Source: Enterobacter sp. Ag1 (GTDB lineage Bacteria > Pseudomonadota > Gammaproteobacteria > Enterobacterales > Enterobacteriaceae). From it: a stretch of DNA of 64,000 nucleotides. Under the pieces are notes generated by a model, which saw nothing but the letters and a program-made list of their open reading frames with translations, did not search any database and had not been told where the DNA came from. Made by a program: the position numbers and the translations under genes. Position 1 is the first letter of the stretch, and every line of letters begins with the position of its first letter. This document shows positions 1-6,220 of this stretch, in pieces. The stretch lies in contig AKXM01000006.1 in NCBI GenBank assembly GCA_000277545.1, positions 1 through 64,000 on the forward strand. Reading direction: 5' to 3'.

Positions 1-627
1 GCTCACTGTACCGATGAACGCCGTGTCACCGTGCAGACCCAACTGATTAATGTCTTTGAACGTTATGGCCTGCCGGAGAGGATGACGATGGATAACGGTG
101 CGCCGTGGGGAGATACCACCGGGACCTGGACAGCACTGGAACTGTGGCTGATGCGCCAGAGTATCCGGGTGAGCCATTCCCGGCCTTACCACCCACAGAC
201 GCAGGGCAAGCTGGAGCGTTTTCACCGCAGTCTGAAGGCGGAAGTGCTGCAGGGCCAGTGGTTTACGGACAGCCAGCAGGTGCAACGGGCCTTCGACCAC
301 TGGCGGACGGTGTATAACCTGGAGCGGCCCCACGAGGCACTCGCGATGAAGGCACCGGCTTCGCGATATCAGCCATCGTCCCGGCAGTACAGTGCAGACG
401 TTAAGCCACCGGAATACGATGAGGGAGTGGAGGTACGGAAGGTAGATATCAGCGGAAAGCTGAGCTTCAGGGGCAGCAGTCTGAAGGCAGGTAAAGCGTT
501 CAGAGGAGAATATGTGGGGCTGAAAGAGACGATGGAAGACGGATGTTATGAAGTGTGGTGGTACAGCACGAAAGTGGGGGTGATCGACCTGAAGAATAAG
601 TCGATCACCATGGGTAAAGGATGTTAA
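1..627 (+). CDS. IS481-family transposase, C-terminal part (5' end outside window)
   Basis: The reading frame is open from base 1, so the gene is cut by the window edge; a GTG at 31 is internal and not a real start. What remains is the second half of a DDE integrase-type catalytic core: the aspartate in MDNGAPWGD and, about 60 residues later, the glutamate in [16 protein letters not shown], the usual D and E of rve-fold transposases. A basic C-terminal region of about 100 residues follows, as in IS481-family enzymes. It would catalyse cut-and-paste or copy-out movement of its own element. There is no frameshift or internal stop in the visible part, so the copy may be active. The family call rests on the motifs and the IS end structure. 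Confidence 0.85.
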   Translation, partial: AHCTDERRVTVQTQLINVFERYGLPERMTMDNGAPWGDTTGTWTALELWLMRQSIRVSHSRPYHPQTQGKLERFHRSLKAEVLQGQWFTDSQQVQRAFDHWRTVYNLERPHEALAMKAPASRYQPSSRQYSADVKPPEYDEGVEVRKVDISGKLSFRGSSLKAGKAFRGEYVGLKETMEDGCYEVWWYSTKVGVIDLKNKSITMGKGC

Positions 628-679
628 AAAGTGTTCACCATGTCTGCGAACACCTGTCTACCATGTCCCCGGACTGTAC
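1..679 (+). mobile_element. IS481-family insertion sequence, right-hand part
   Basis: The window opens inside a transposase gene that ends at 627. The about 50 bases after the stop contain the repeated, IS481-like end motif (CACCATGTCTG, then CTACCATGTCC, then CCGGACTGTACA), so the right end is placed at about 679, where a REP-like repeat begins abruptly. The left end lies outside the window. The exact boundary and target duplication cannot be established from one end. Confidence 0.7.
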
Positions 680-812
680 ATCCCCTGGGGGAGAGGGGAT
701 AAAACCGAGCCGCCTGCACTTCCTCCTCCCCCAGGGGAGAGGGGACAGGAAACGAAACAGAATCACCAGCATTTCCCCCCTCGCCCTTCCAGGGAGAGGG
801 CCGGGGTGAGGG
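680..812. repeat. REP-like palindromic repeat, copy 1, truncated at the IS junction
   Basis: This stretch carries the arms GGGAGAGGGG, CCCCAGGGGAGAGGGG and, at the right, CCAGGGAGAGGGCCGGGGTGAGGG. The same layout recurs at 16321-16412 and 20381-20490. In the other copies the left arm starts with CCTCACCCTAACCCTCTCCC or a close variant; here that outer part is absent and the IS end takes its place, which suggests that the IS inserted into, or deleted part of, the repeat. No gene is seen here. Confidence 0.7.
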
Positions 813-844
813 TAAAAAAACTTCTCATTCAAAGGATAACGAAA

Positions 845-1849
845 ATGACTATCAACCTAAAAAACCGTAATTTCCTGAAACTCCTCGACTTCAAACCGGC
901 AGAAATTCAGTACCTCATCGACCTGGCCCGTGAACTGAAGGCCGCCAAACAGGCCGGAACAGAGAAAAAAACGCTATGCGGTAAAAACATCGCGCTGATC
1001 TTCGAGAAAACCTCCACCCGTACCCGCTGCGCCTTTGAGGTTGGCGCGTTTGACCAGGGCGCGCTGGTGACCTATCTGGGGCCAAGCGGCTCGCAAATCG
1101 GCCATAAAGAATCCATGAAAGATACCGCTCGCGTGCTGGGGCGGATGTACGACGGGATTGAATACCGCGGCTATGGCCAGGACATTGTCGAAGAGCTGGG
1201 GGAATACGCTGGCGTGCCGGTGTGGAACGGGCTAACCAATGAATTTCACCCGACCCAGATCCTCGCCGACCTGATGACCATGCTGGAGCACGCTCCGGGT
1301 AAAAAACTGCAGGATCTCTCCTTCGCTTATCTCGGCGATGCCCGTAACAACATGGGCAATTCCCTGATGGTGGGCGCAGCCAAAATGGGCATGGATATTC
1401 GTCTTGTCGCGCCGAAAGCCTTCTGGCCTGAAGCGGCGCTGGTCGAGCAATGCCGCGCCATCGCCAAAGAAACCGGCGGCCGCATCATGCTGACGGACAG
1501 CGTGGAAGAAGGCGTTGCGGGCGTGGATTTCCTCTACACGGACGTTTGGGTTTCGATGGGCGAGCCTAAAGAAGCCTGGGCTGAACGCGTAAGCATCATG
1601 ACGCCCTACCAGATTAACCAGAGCGTTCTTAATGCGACCGGCAACCCGAACGTCAAGTTCATGCATTGCCTGCCTGCCTTCCATAACGAACACACCAAAG
1701 TCGGCAAAGAGATCGAAGAAACCTACGGCCTGAAGGGGCTGGAAGTGACCGAGGAAGTCTTTGAGTCAGCACACTCCATTGTCTTCGACGAAGCCGAAAA
1801 CCGCATGCACACCATTAAAGCCGTGATGGTCGCCACGCTCGGCGCGTAA
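845..1849 (+). CDS. arcB: Ornithine carbamoyltransferase, catabolic (ArcB-like)
   Basis: Cytosolic enzyme interconverting ornithine plus carbamoyl phosphate with citrulline plus phosphate. Its 334 residues carry the carbamoyl-phosphate loop STRTR at 57-61, the HPTQ motif and the HCLP motif near 274-277. The N-terminus ([11 protein letters not shown]) and the stretch [11 protein letters not shown] resemble catabolic ArcB of arginine deiminase pathways rather than E. coli ArgI. The ATG at 845 was chosen because AAAGGA lies just upstream and the GTG at 806 falls in the repeat. The next gene is an arginine/ornithine-type antiporter and then an ArgR paralogue, which supports a catabolic role (citrulline phosphorolysis to yield carbamoyl phosphate for ATP). 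Arginine deiminase and carbamate kinase genes are not in the window; an IS and a repeat sit where an upstream arc gene could be. An anabolic role cannot be excluded. Confidence 0.85.
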   Translation: MTINLKNRNFLKLLDFKPAEIQYLIDLARELKAAKQAGTEKKTLCGKNIALIFEKTSTRTRCAFEVGAFDQGALVTYLGPSGSQIGHKESMKDTARVLGRMYDGIEYRGYGQDIVEELGEYAGVPVWNGLTNEFHPTQILADLMTMLEHAPGKKLQDLSFAYLGDARNNMGNSLMVGAAKMGMDIRLVAPKAFWPEAALVEQCRAIAKETGGRIMLTDSVEEGVAGVDFLYTDVWVSMGEPKEAWAERVSIMTPYQINQSVLNATGNPNVKFMHCLPAFHNEHTKVGKEIEETYGLKGLEVTEEVFESAHSIVFDEAENRMHTIKAVMVATLGA

Positions 1850-1922
1850 CGCTGTCGGGCAGTGGGAACCCCTCGCTGCCCGTATTGCCCTTGTGCTGCT
1901 TCGCGCAGCGGGAGAAAAGGAA

Positions 1923-3392
1923 ATGGCCGATGTTACCCATGAAGGTGCCGCAGACACCTCCACAAGCAGTGAAAGAAAACTCGGACTCAGCGCGCTGGTG
2001 GCGCTGGTTATAGGATCCATGATTGGCGGGGGCGTTTTCAGCCTGCCGCAAAACTTTGCTTCGGTAGCGTCCCCCGGCGCATTGCTGATCGGCTGGGCCA
2101 TTACCGGCGTCGGCATGCTTTGCCTGGCGTTTATTTATCAGAATCTCAGCGCTCGCTGCCCGGATCTTGACGGCGGCGTTTACAGCTATGCCCGGGCCGG
2201 GTTTGGCGACTTTATTGGCTTTCAGTCCGCCTGGGGCTACTGGTTCTCCGCCTGGCTCGGGAACGTCTCTTACGCGGTGCTGCTGTTCAGCGCCATGAGC
2301 TTTTTCATTCCGGTGTTTGGCGACGGGAATAACCTGCCGTCGATTATCGGCGCCTCCATCGTGCTTTGGTTAGTTCATGCCCTGGTACTTCGCGGGGTGC
2401 GAGAAGCCGCCTACATCAACACCATCCTCACCGTGGTCAAGGTCATCATTCTGCTGGTCTTTATTGTCGCGGTGCTGATTGCCTTTCGGATTGGCGTGTT
2501 CACGGCGGATTTCTGGGGCCGCATGATGCTGGTCGAAGGATCTCGCCCGGAAATTTTCGACCAGGTTAAAAACACCATGCTGGTAACTACCTGGGTGTTT
2601 ATCGGCATTGAAGGGGCAACCGTTGTTTCTGCCCGGGCCGCAAAACGTGAGGATATCGGTAAGGCAACGGTCATTGGTCTGCTGGGCGCGCTGGCGATTT
2701 ACGTGCTGGTCAGCGTGCTGTCGATGGGGATCCTCGATCAGGCGAGCCTGGCCGGGCTGAAGAATCCGTCGATGGCCGGCGTGCTGGAAAGCGTGGTCGG
2801 GGCATGGGGAGCGAAGTTCGTTGCCGGAGGCGTGATTCTGTCCGTAGCCGGCGCGCTGCTGGCCTGGACGCTGTTTGCCGCAGAATTACCGCGTGTCGCG
2901 GCAATTGACGGCATTTTCCCTAAAATTTTCGCCAAAGAGAACGCCCGTCATTCACCTTCGTTTTCACTGTGGATCACCAATGGCTTAATTCAGCTCTTCC
3001 TGATCCTTACCCTGTTCTACGCCGCCGGCTACCAGGCGCTATTCTCCATTGCCACGGCGGCCATTTTACCTCCGTACCTGTTCAGCGCAGCCTACGGGCT
3101 GAAGCTGGCCTGGACCGGGGAGCGCTATGGACAGGGGGAATCACGAACCGGCGGCATCGTGCTTGGCCTGATTGCCACGGCTTACGGCTTCTGGCTTTGC
3201 TACGCCGCAGGCGATTCGATGTTGCTGAGCTCGCTGTTATTCACGCCGGGCATTCTGGTGTTCCTGTGGCAGAAAAAAACCCAGGGTCAGCCGCTGCTGA
3301 AAAGCTATGAACTGGCGATCGCCGTGGCCATTCTGGCTCTGGCCGCATGGACATTAAAACTGGTCATAAGTGGAAATTTACAGATAGCCTGA
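1923..3392 (+). CDS. arcD: Arginine/ornithine antiporter-type APC permease (ArcD-like)
   Basis: Inner-membrane amino-acid antiporter of 489 residues. After a short hydrophilic N-terminus (about 25 residues) comes the APC-family signature around VIGSMIGGGVFSLPQNF, followed by about 12 hydrophobic segments up to the C-terminus. This glycine-rich first helix and the overall length match basic amino-acid/polyamine antiporters such as ArcD and AdiC. The ATG at 1923 has AAAAGGA directly upstream; an in-frame ATG at 1893 would add ten residues and has no Shine-Dalgarno site. It begins 73 bases after arcB, probably in the same transcript, so exchange of external arginine for internal ornithine is the expected job. 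Substrate is inferred from neighbours. Confidence 0.8.
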   Translation: MADVTHEGAADTSTSSERKLGLSALVALVIGSMIGGGVFSLPQNFASVASPGALLIGWAITGVGMLCLAFIYQNLSARCPDLDGGVYSYARAGFGDFIGFQSAWGYWFSAWLGNVSYAVLLFSAMSFFIPVFGDGNNLPSIIGASIVLWLVHALVLRGVREAAYINTILTVVKVIILLVFIVAVLIAFRIGVFTADFWGRMMLVEGSRPEIFDQVKNTMLVTTWVFIGIEGATVVSARAAKREDIGKATVIGLLGALAIYVLVSVLSMGILDQASLAGLKNPSMAGVLESVVGAWGAKFVAGGVILSVAGALLAWTLFAAELPRVAAIDGIFPKIFAKENARHSPSFSLWITNGLIQLFLILTLFYAAGYQALFSIATAAILPPYLFSAAYGLKLAWTGERYGQGESRTGGIVLGLIATAYGFWLCYAAGDSMLLSSLLFTPGILVFLWQKKTQGQPLLKSYELAIAVAILALAAWTLKLVISGNLQIA

Positions 3393-3397
3393 CGCCA

Positions 3398-3421
3398 TTA
3401 ACGCCACGATTGTGGCGTTAA
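3398..3421 (+). terminator. Hairpin after the arcD-like gene
   Basis: A perfect 10-bp inverted repeat (TTAACGCCAC, loop GATT, GTGGCGTTAA) begins six bases after the arcD stop. There is no clear T-run, so it may be an mRNA-stabilising or weak terminator hairpin rather than an efficient intrinsic terminator. Confidence 0.45.
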
Positions 3422-3550
3422 ACGCTTCATCTCCATCCATTGGCAACATTTTAAAAAGATAAAATTAATAAAAATCATTTCTATCAATAAATTACGTTCA
3501 TCCACCGTGCAATGAAAACGCACCGGCCATCACAGGAGTGTATAGAGATC

Positions 3551-4030
3551 ATGAGGACATCCCGCCTCTCGTTCGAGAAAGAGCAGCGCCAGCTTGAACT
3601 GTGCCAACAGCTCATCAGCCACAAGAGTTATCACTCCCAGGAGCAACTGCGCCATGACCTGAAACAGCACGGCTTCGAAGCCATCAGTCAGTCCACCGTC
3701 TCCCGCCTGCTCAAGCTGCTGGGCGTTATCAAATTGCGCAATGCCAAAGGGCAAAAAATCTATGCTCTTAGCCCGCAGACTTTGCCCCAGCCCAACGCGG
3801 CGCGTTCGGTGGCCGAAATGGTGTTAAGCGTTGAGCACAACAGCGAATTTGTCATGGTGCATACGGTGTCAGGTTACGGCAAAGCGATAGCAAAAATTCT
3901 CGATCATCACGCCATCGCAGAGATTTTGGGCGTGGTCGCCGGCAGCAGCGTGGTCTGGATTGCGCCGCGTGAAGTGCAAAAAACGCCGCTGGTGCATCGC
4001 CGCATCATGCGTATGCTGGGCCAGGCCTGA
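3551..4030 (+). CDS. ArgR-family transcriptional regulator of the arc locus
   Basis: A 159-residue arginine-repressor homologue. Residues 1-75 form the winged-helix DNA-binding domain, with QSTVSRLLKLLGV matching the ArgR recognition helix; residues 85-157 form the hexamerisation/arginine-binding domain. Where E. coli ArgR has the arginine-contacting GDD (IAGDDT), this protein reads VAGSSV at 129-134, so both aspartates are replaced by serine. It therefore may respond poorly or differently to arginine, or act as a heteromeric partner of the genomic ArgR. Start choice is uncertain: ATG 3551 has AGGAG 12 bases upstream and gives a normal ArgR length, whereas ATG 3512 lacks a ribosome site. Same strand as arcB-arcD, 158 bases downstream, with an AT-rich upstream stretch that may hold its own promoter. 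Confidence 0.85.
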   Translation: MRTSRLSFEKEQRQLELCQQLISHKSYHSQEQLRHDLKQHGFEAISQSTVSRLLKLLGVIKLRNAKGQKIYALSPQTLPQPNAARSVAEMVLSVEHNSEFVMVHTVSGYGKAIAKILDHHAIAEILGVVAGSSVVWIAPREVQKTPLVHRRIMRMLGQA

Positions 4031-4079
4031 ATGCACCGCAACCGATTGCAGCGCCCATGAAAAAGTGTGATTTTAGCGC

Positions 4080-4107
4080 TTGCAGAGAACACCCACGCGC
4101 GTATAAT
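4080..4107 (+). promoter_or_regulatory. pyrL-pyrBI promoter
   Basis: TTGCAG (4080-4085), a 16-base spacer and a perfect TATAAT (4102-4107) precede the pyrL ribosome site by about 20 bases. The arrangement matches a strong sigma-70 promoter feeding the pyrimidine attenuator. Confidence 0.75.
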
Positions 4108-4132
4108 GCGCCACAATTTGCCGGGAGGAAGC

Positions 4133-4255
4133 ATGGTTTACTGTGTTCAAAAAAATGTCGCAGCTCGACGTCTGAAAGCAGACGCGGCAGGGCGTTTTTC
4201 TTCCCGTTGCACCGTCGAATGTCTAAATTCCCAAATTGCTAAGGCCCCTCGTTGA
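4133..4255 (+). CDS. pyrL: pyrBI operon leader peptide PyrL
   Basis: A 40-codon leader with a good ribosome site (GGGAGGAAG) that begins MVYCVQKN and contains RRLKADA, similar to the start of E. coli PyrL. Its stop codon falls inside the attenuator hairpin, so a ribosome that keeps close to RNA polymerase disrupts the terminator. The U-rich pause tract (TTTTTCTT at about 4194-4201) is present. In the neighbouring frame the same DNA reads AFFFPL, the phrase found in frame in E. coli PyrL, so the frame has apparently shifted between the species. The peptide itself is probably not functional; its translation is. Confidence 0.8.
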   Translation: MVYCVQKNVAARRLKADAAGRFSSRCTVECLNSQIAKAPR

Positions 4256-4269
4256 GGGGCCTTTTTTTT
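4241..4269 (+). terminator. pyrBI attenuator (intrinsic terminator)
   Basis: Stem AAGGCCCCTC / GAGGGGCCTT with a three-base loop is followed by a T-run. It lies between pyrL and pyrB and overlaps the pyrL stop. By the known E. coli mechanism, high UTP uncouples the leader ribosome from polymerase and lets this terminator form; low UTP causes pausing in the U-rich tract and readthrough into pyrBI. Confidence 0.9.
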
Positions 4270-4298
4270 GCCCGTCGGCCCGAGAACAGGAGAGAAGC

Positions 4299-5231
4299 AT
4301 GACTAACCCGCTCTATAAAAAACACATCATTTCCATCAATGATCTCAGTCGTGAAGAACTTGAACTGGTGCTGGCAACCGCGGCAAAGCTAAAAGCTAAT
4401 CCACAGCCGGAGTTGCTGAAGCACAAAGTTATCGCCAGTTGCTTCTTTGAAGCGTCGACCCGAACCCGCCTCTCGTTTGAAACCTCCATTCACCGTCTGG
4501 GCGCGTCCGTGGTGGGTTTCTCCGACAGCAGCAACACTTCGCTGGGCAAGAAAGGTGAGACGCTGGCGGATACCATCTCCGTCATCAGTACCTACGTGGA
4601 CGCCATTGTGATGCGCCACCCGCAGGAAGGCGCGGCCCGCCTGGCCACCGAGTTTTCCGGTGAGATCCCGGTGCTGAACGCCGGTGACGGCGCGAACCAG
4701 CACCCGACCCAAACCCTGCTGGATTTATTCACCATTCAGGAAACTCAGGGCCGCCTGGAGAATCTGAATATCGCCATGGTCGGCGACCTGAAATATGGCC
4801 GCACCGTGCATTCGCTGGCCCAGGCGCTGGCGAAGTTCAACGGCAACCGCTTCTATTTCATCGCGCCAAATGCCCTGGCGATGCCGCAGTACATTCTCGA
4901 CATGCTGGATGAAAAAGGCATTGCCTGGAGCCGCCACGAGTCTATCGACGAAGTGGTGGGCGAGCTGGACATTCTGTATATGACCCGCGTGCAGAAAGAG
5001 CGTCTGGATCCGTCTGAGTACGCCAACGTTAAGGCGCAGTTTATCCTGCGCGCCGCCGACCTGGCCGGCGCACGCGGCAACATGAAGGTGCTGCACCCGC
5101 TGCCGCGCGTGGATGAGATCACCACCGACGTAGACAGCACGCCGCATGCCTGGTACTTCCAGCAGGCCGGGAACGGTATTTTTGCTCGCCAGGCGCTGCT
5201 GGCGCTGGTGTTGAATCGCGAACTGGTTTAA
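4299..5231 (+). CDS. pyrB: Aspartate carbamoyltransferase catalytic subunit
   Basis: Catalyses the committed step of pyrimidine synthesis, carbamoyl phosphate plus aspartate to carbamoyl aspartate. The 310 residues include the phosphate-binding STRTR at 53-57, the SLGKKGE lysine loop, HPTQTLLD and HPLPRVDE, all standard for the catalytic chain of the dodecameric enzyme. The ATG at 4299 follows AGGAGAG; an upstream in-frame start would lie inside the attenuator. It is the first structural gene after the UTP-sensing attenuator, and pyrI follows after 16 bases, so the two chains are co-translated in the order seen in E. coli. Confidence 0.97.
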   Translation: MTNPLYKKHIISINDLSREELELVLATAAKLKANPQPELLKHKVIASCFFEASTRTRLSFETSIHRLGASVVGFSDSSNTSLGKKGETLADTISVISTYVDAIVMRHPQEGAARLATEFSGEIPVLNAGDGANQHPTQTLLDLFTIQETQGRLENLNIAMVGDLKYGRTVHSLAQALAKFNGNRFYFIAPNALAMPQYILDMLDEKGIAWSRHESIDEVVGELDILYMTRVQKERLDPSEYANVKAQFILRAADLAGARGNMKVLHPLPRVDEITTDVDSTPHAWYFQQAGNGIFARQALLALVLNRELV

Positions 5232-5247
5232 GTGAGAGGACAAGAAG

Positions 5248-5709
5248 ATGACGCACGATAATAAATTACAGGTTGAAGCCATCAAGCGCGGCACCGTTAT
5301 CGACCACATTCCGGCTCAGGTTGGCTTTAAGCTGCTGACCCTGTTCCAACTGACCGAAACCGACCAGCGCATTACCATCGGCCTGAATTTGCCGTCCCGC
5401 GAGCTGGGTCGCAAAGATCTGATCAAAATTGAAAATACTTTCCTGACCGACGAGCAGGTGAATCAGCTGGCGCTGTACGCCCCGCACGCCACGGTGAACC
5501 GCATCGACGAATACGAAGTGGTGGGCAAAAGCACCCCAAGCCTGCCGGATCGCATCGAGAAAGTGCTGCTGTGCCCGAACACCAACTGCATCAGCCACAA
5601 CGAGCCGGTGGCTTCTTCGTTCGCCGTGAAGCAGCGCGCCGACGATATCAGCCTGAAGTGCAAGTATTGCGAGAAAGAGTTCGCTCGCCACGTGGTTCTG
5701 GTAGATTAA
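5248..5709 (+). CDS. pyrI: Aspartate carbamoyltransferase regulatory subunit
   Basis: Regulatory chain (153 residues) that binds ATP or CTP in its N-terminal domain and contacts PyrB through a C-terminal zinc domain. The zinc ligands Cys109, Cys114, Cys138 and Cys141 are all present (CPNTNC and CKYC). Length equals that of E. coli PyrI. It is expressed from the pyrB transcript, and feedback inhibition by CTP is the expected outcome of the pairing. Confidence 0.97.
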   Translation: MTHDNKLQVEAIKRGTVIDHIPAQVGFKLLTLFQLTETDQRITIGLNLPSRELGRKDLIKIENTFLTDEQVNQLALYAPHATVNRIDEYEVVGKSTPSLPDRIEKVLLCPNTNCISHNEPVASSFAVKQRADDISLKCKYCEKEFARHVVLVD

Positions 5710-5718
5710 CGACCACTA

Positions 5719-5746
5719 ATGACAAGCAATTTCCCGTCCCTATAAT
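5719..5746 (+). promoter_or_regulatory. Candidate ridA promoter
   Basis: ATGACA (5719-5724), a 16-base spacer and a perfect TATAAT (5741-5746) lie in the 71-base gap between pyrI and ridA, so ridA likely has its own constitutive promoter besides any readthrough. Confidence 0.6.
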
Positions 5747-5780
5747 GGGCGGAGTTTATATCCAATACTAAGGAGAAAGT

Positions 5781-6167
5781 ATGTCACGTACGCTTAGCAC
5801 GGAAAATGCACCGGCCGCTATCGGTCCTTATGTTCAGGGTGTCGATCTCGGGAGCATGATCATCACTTCCGGGCAGATCCCGGTGAACCCAAAAACCGGC
5901 GAAGTGCCGGAAGATGTAGCCGCTCAGGCTCGTCAGTCCCTGGAAAACGTGAAGGCTATCGTTGAGTCCGCAGGTCTGAAAGTGGGCGACATCGTGAAAA
6001 CTACCGTGTTTGTGAAAGACCTGAACGATTTCGCGACCGTAAACGCCACCTACGAAGCCTTCTTCAACGAACATAATGCGACCTTCCCGGCTCGCTCTTG
6101 CGTTGAAGTGGCTCGTCTGCCGAAAGACGTTAAAATCGAAATCGAAGCTATCGCCGTTCGCCGCTAG
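5781..6167 (+). CDS. ridA: 2-iminobutanoate/2-iminopropanoate deaminase RidA
   Basis: Small cytosolic trimeric enzyme (128 residues) that hydrolyses reactive enamine/imine intermediates released by PLP enzymes such as threonine dehydratase, protecting other PLP enzymes from damage. The conserved substrate-binding Arg105 (in FPARS), Cys107 and Glu120 are present, and the YjgF/RidA signature runs through the C-terminal half. AAGGAGA lies seven bases before the ATG. Its position after pyrBI is the conserved enterobacterial one. Confidence 0.96.
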   Translation: MSRTLSTENAPAAIGPYVQGVDLGSMIITSGQIPVNPKTGEVPEDVAAQARQSLENVKAIVESAGLKVGDIVKTTVFVKDLNDFATVNATYEAFFNEHNATFPARSCVEVARLPKDVKIEIEAIAVRR

Positions 6168-6188
6168 TTCGCCGTCGCGCTTTGCTTC

Positions 6189-6220
6189 TGGCCCCGCTTT
6201 CACGGGGCCATTTCTTTCTT
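6189..6220 (+). terminator. ridA intrinsic terminator
   Basis: Stem TGGCCCCG / CGGGGCCA with a six-base loop followed by TTTCTTTCTT. It separates ridA from the convergent hexosaminidase gene, whose stop is at 6219. Confidence 0.85.

Noticed and set aside
806-844. N-terminal extension of arcB from GTG 806
   Set aside because: The codons fall in the REP-like repeat and the real Shine-Dalgarno sequence lies inside this stretch.
4057-4242. Alternative frame over pyrL ending in [15 protein letters not shown]
   Set aside because: Starts upstream of the promoter -10 box and has no ribosome site. Kept only as a finding about frame drift.
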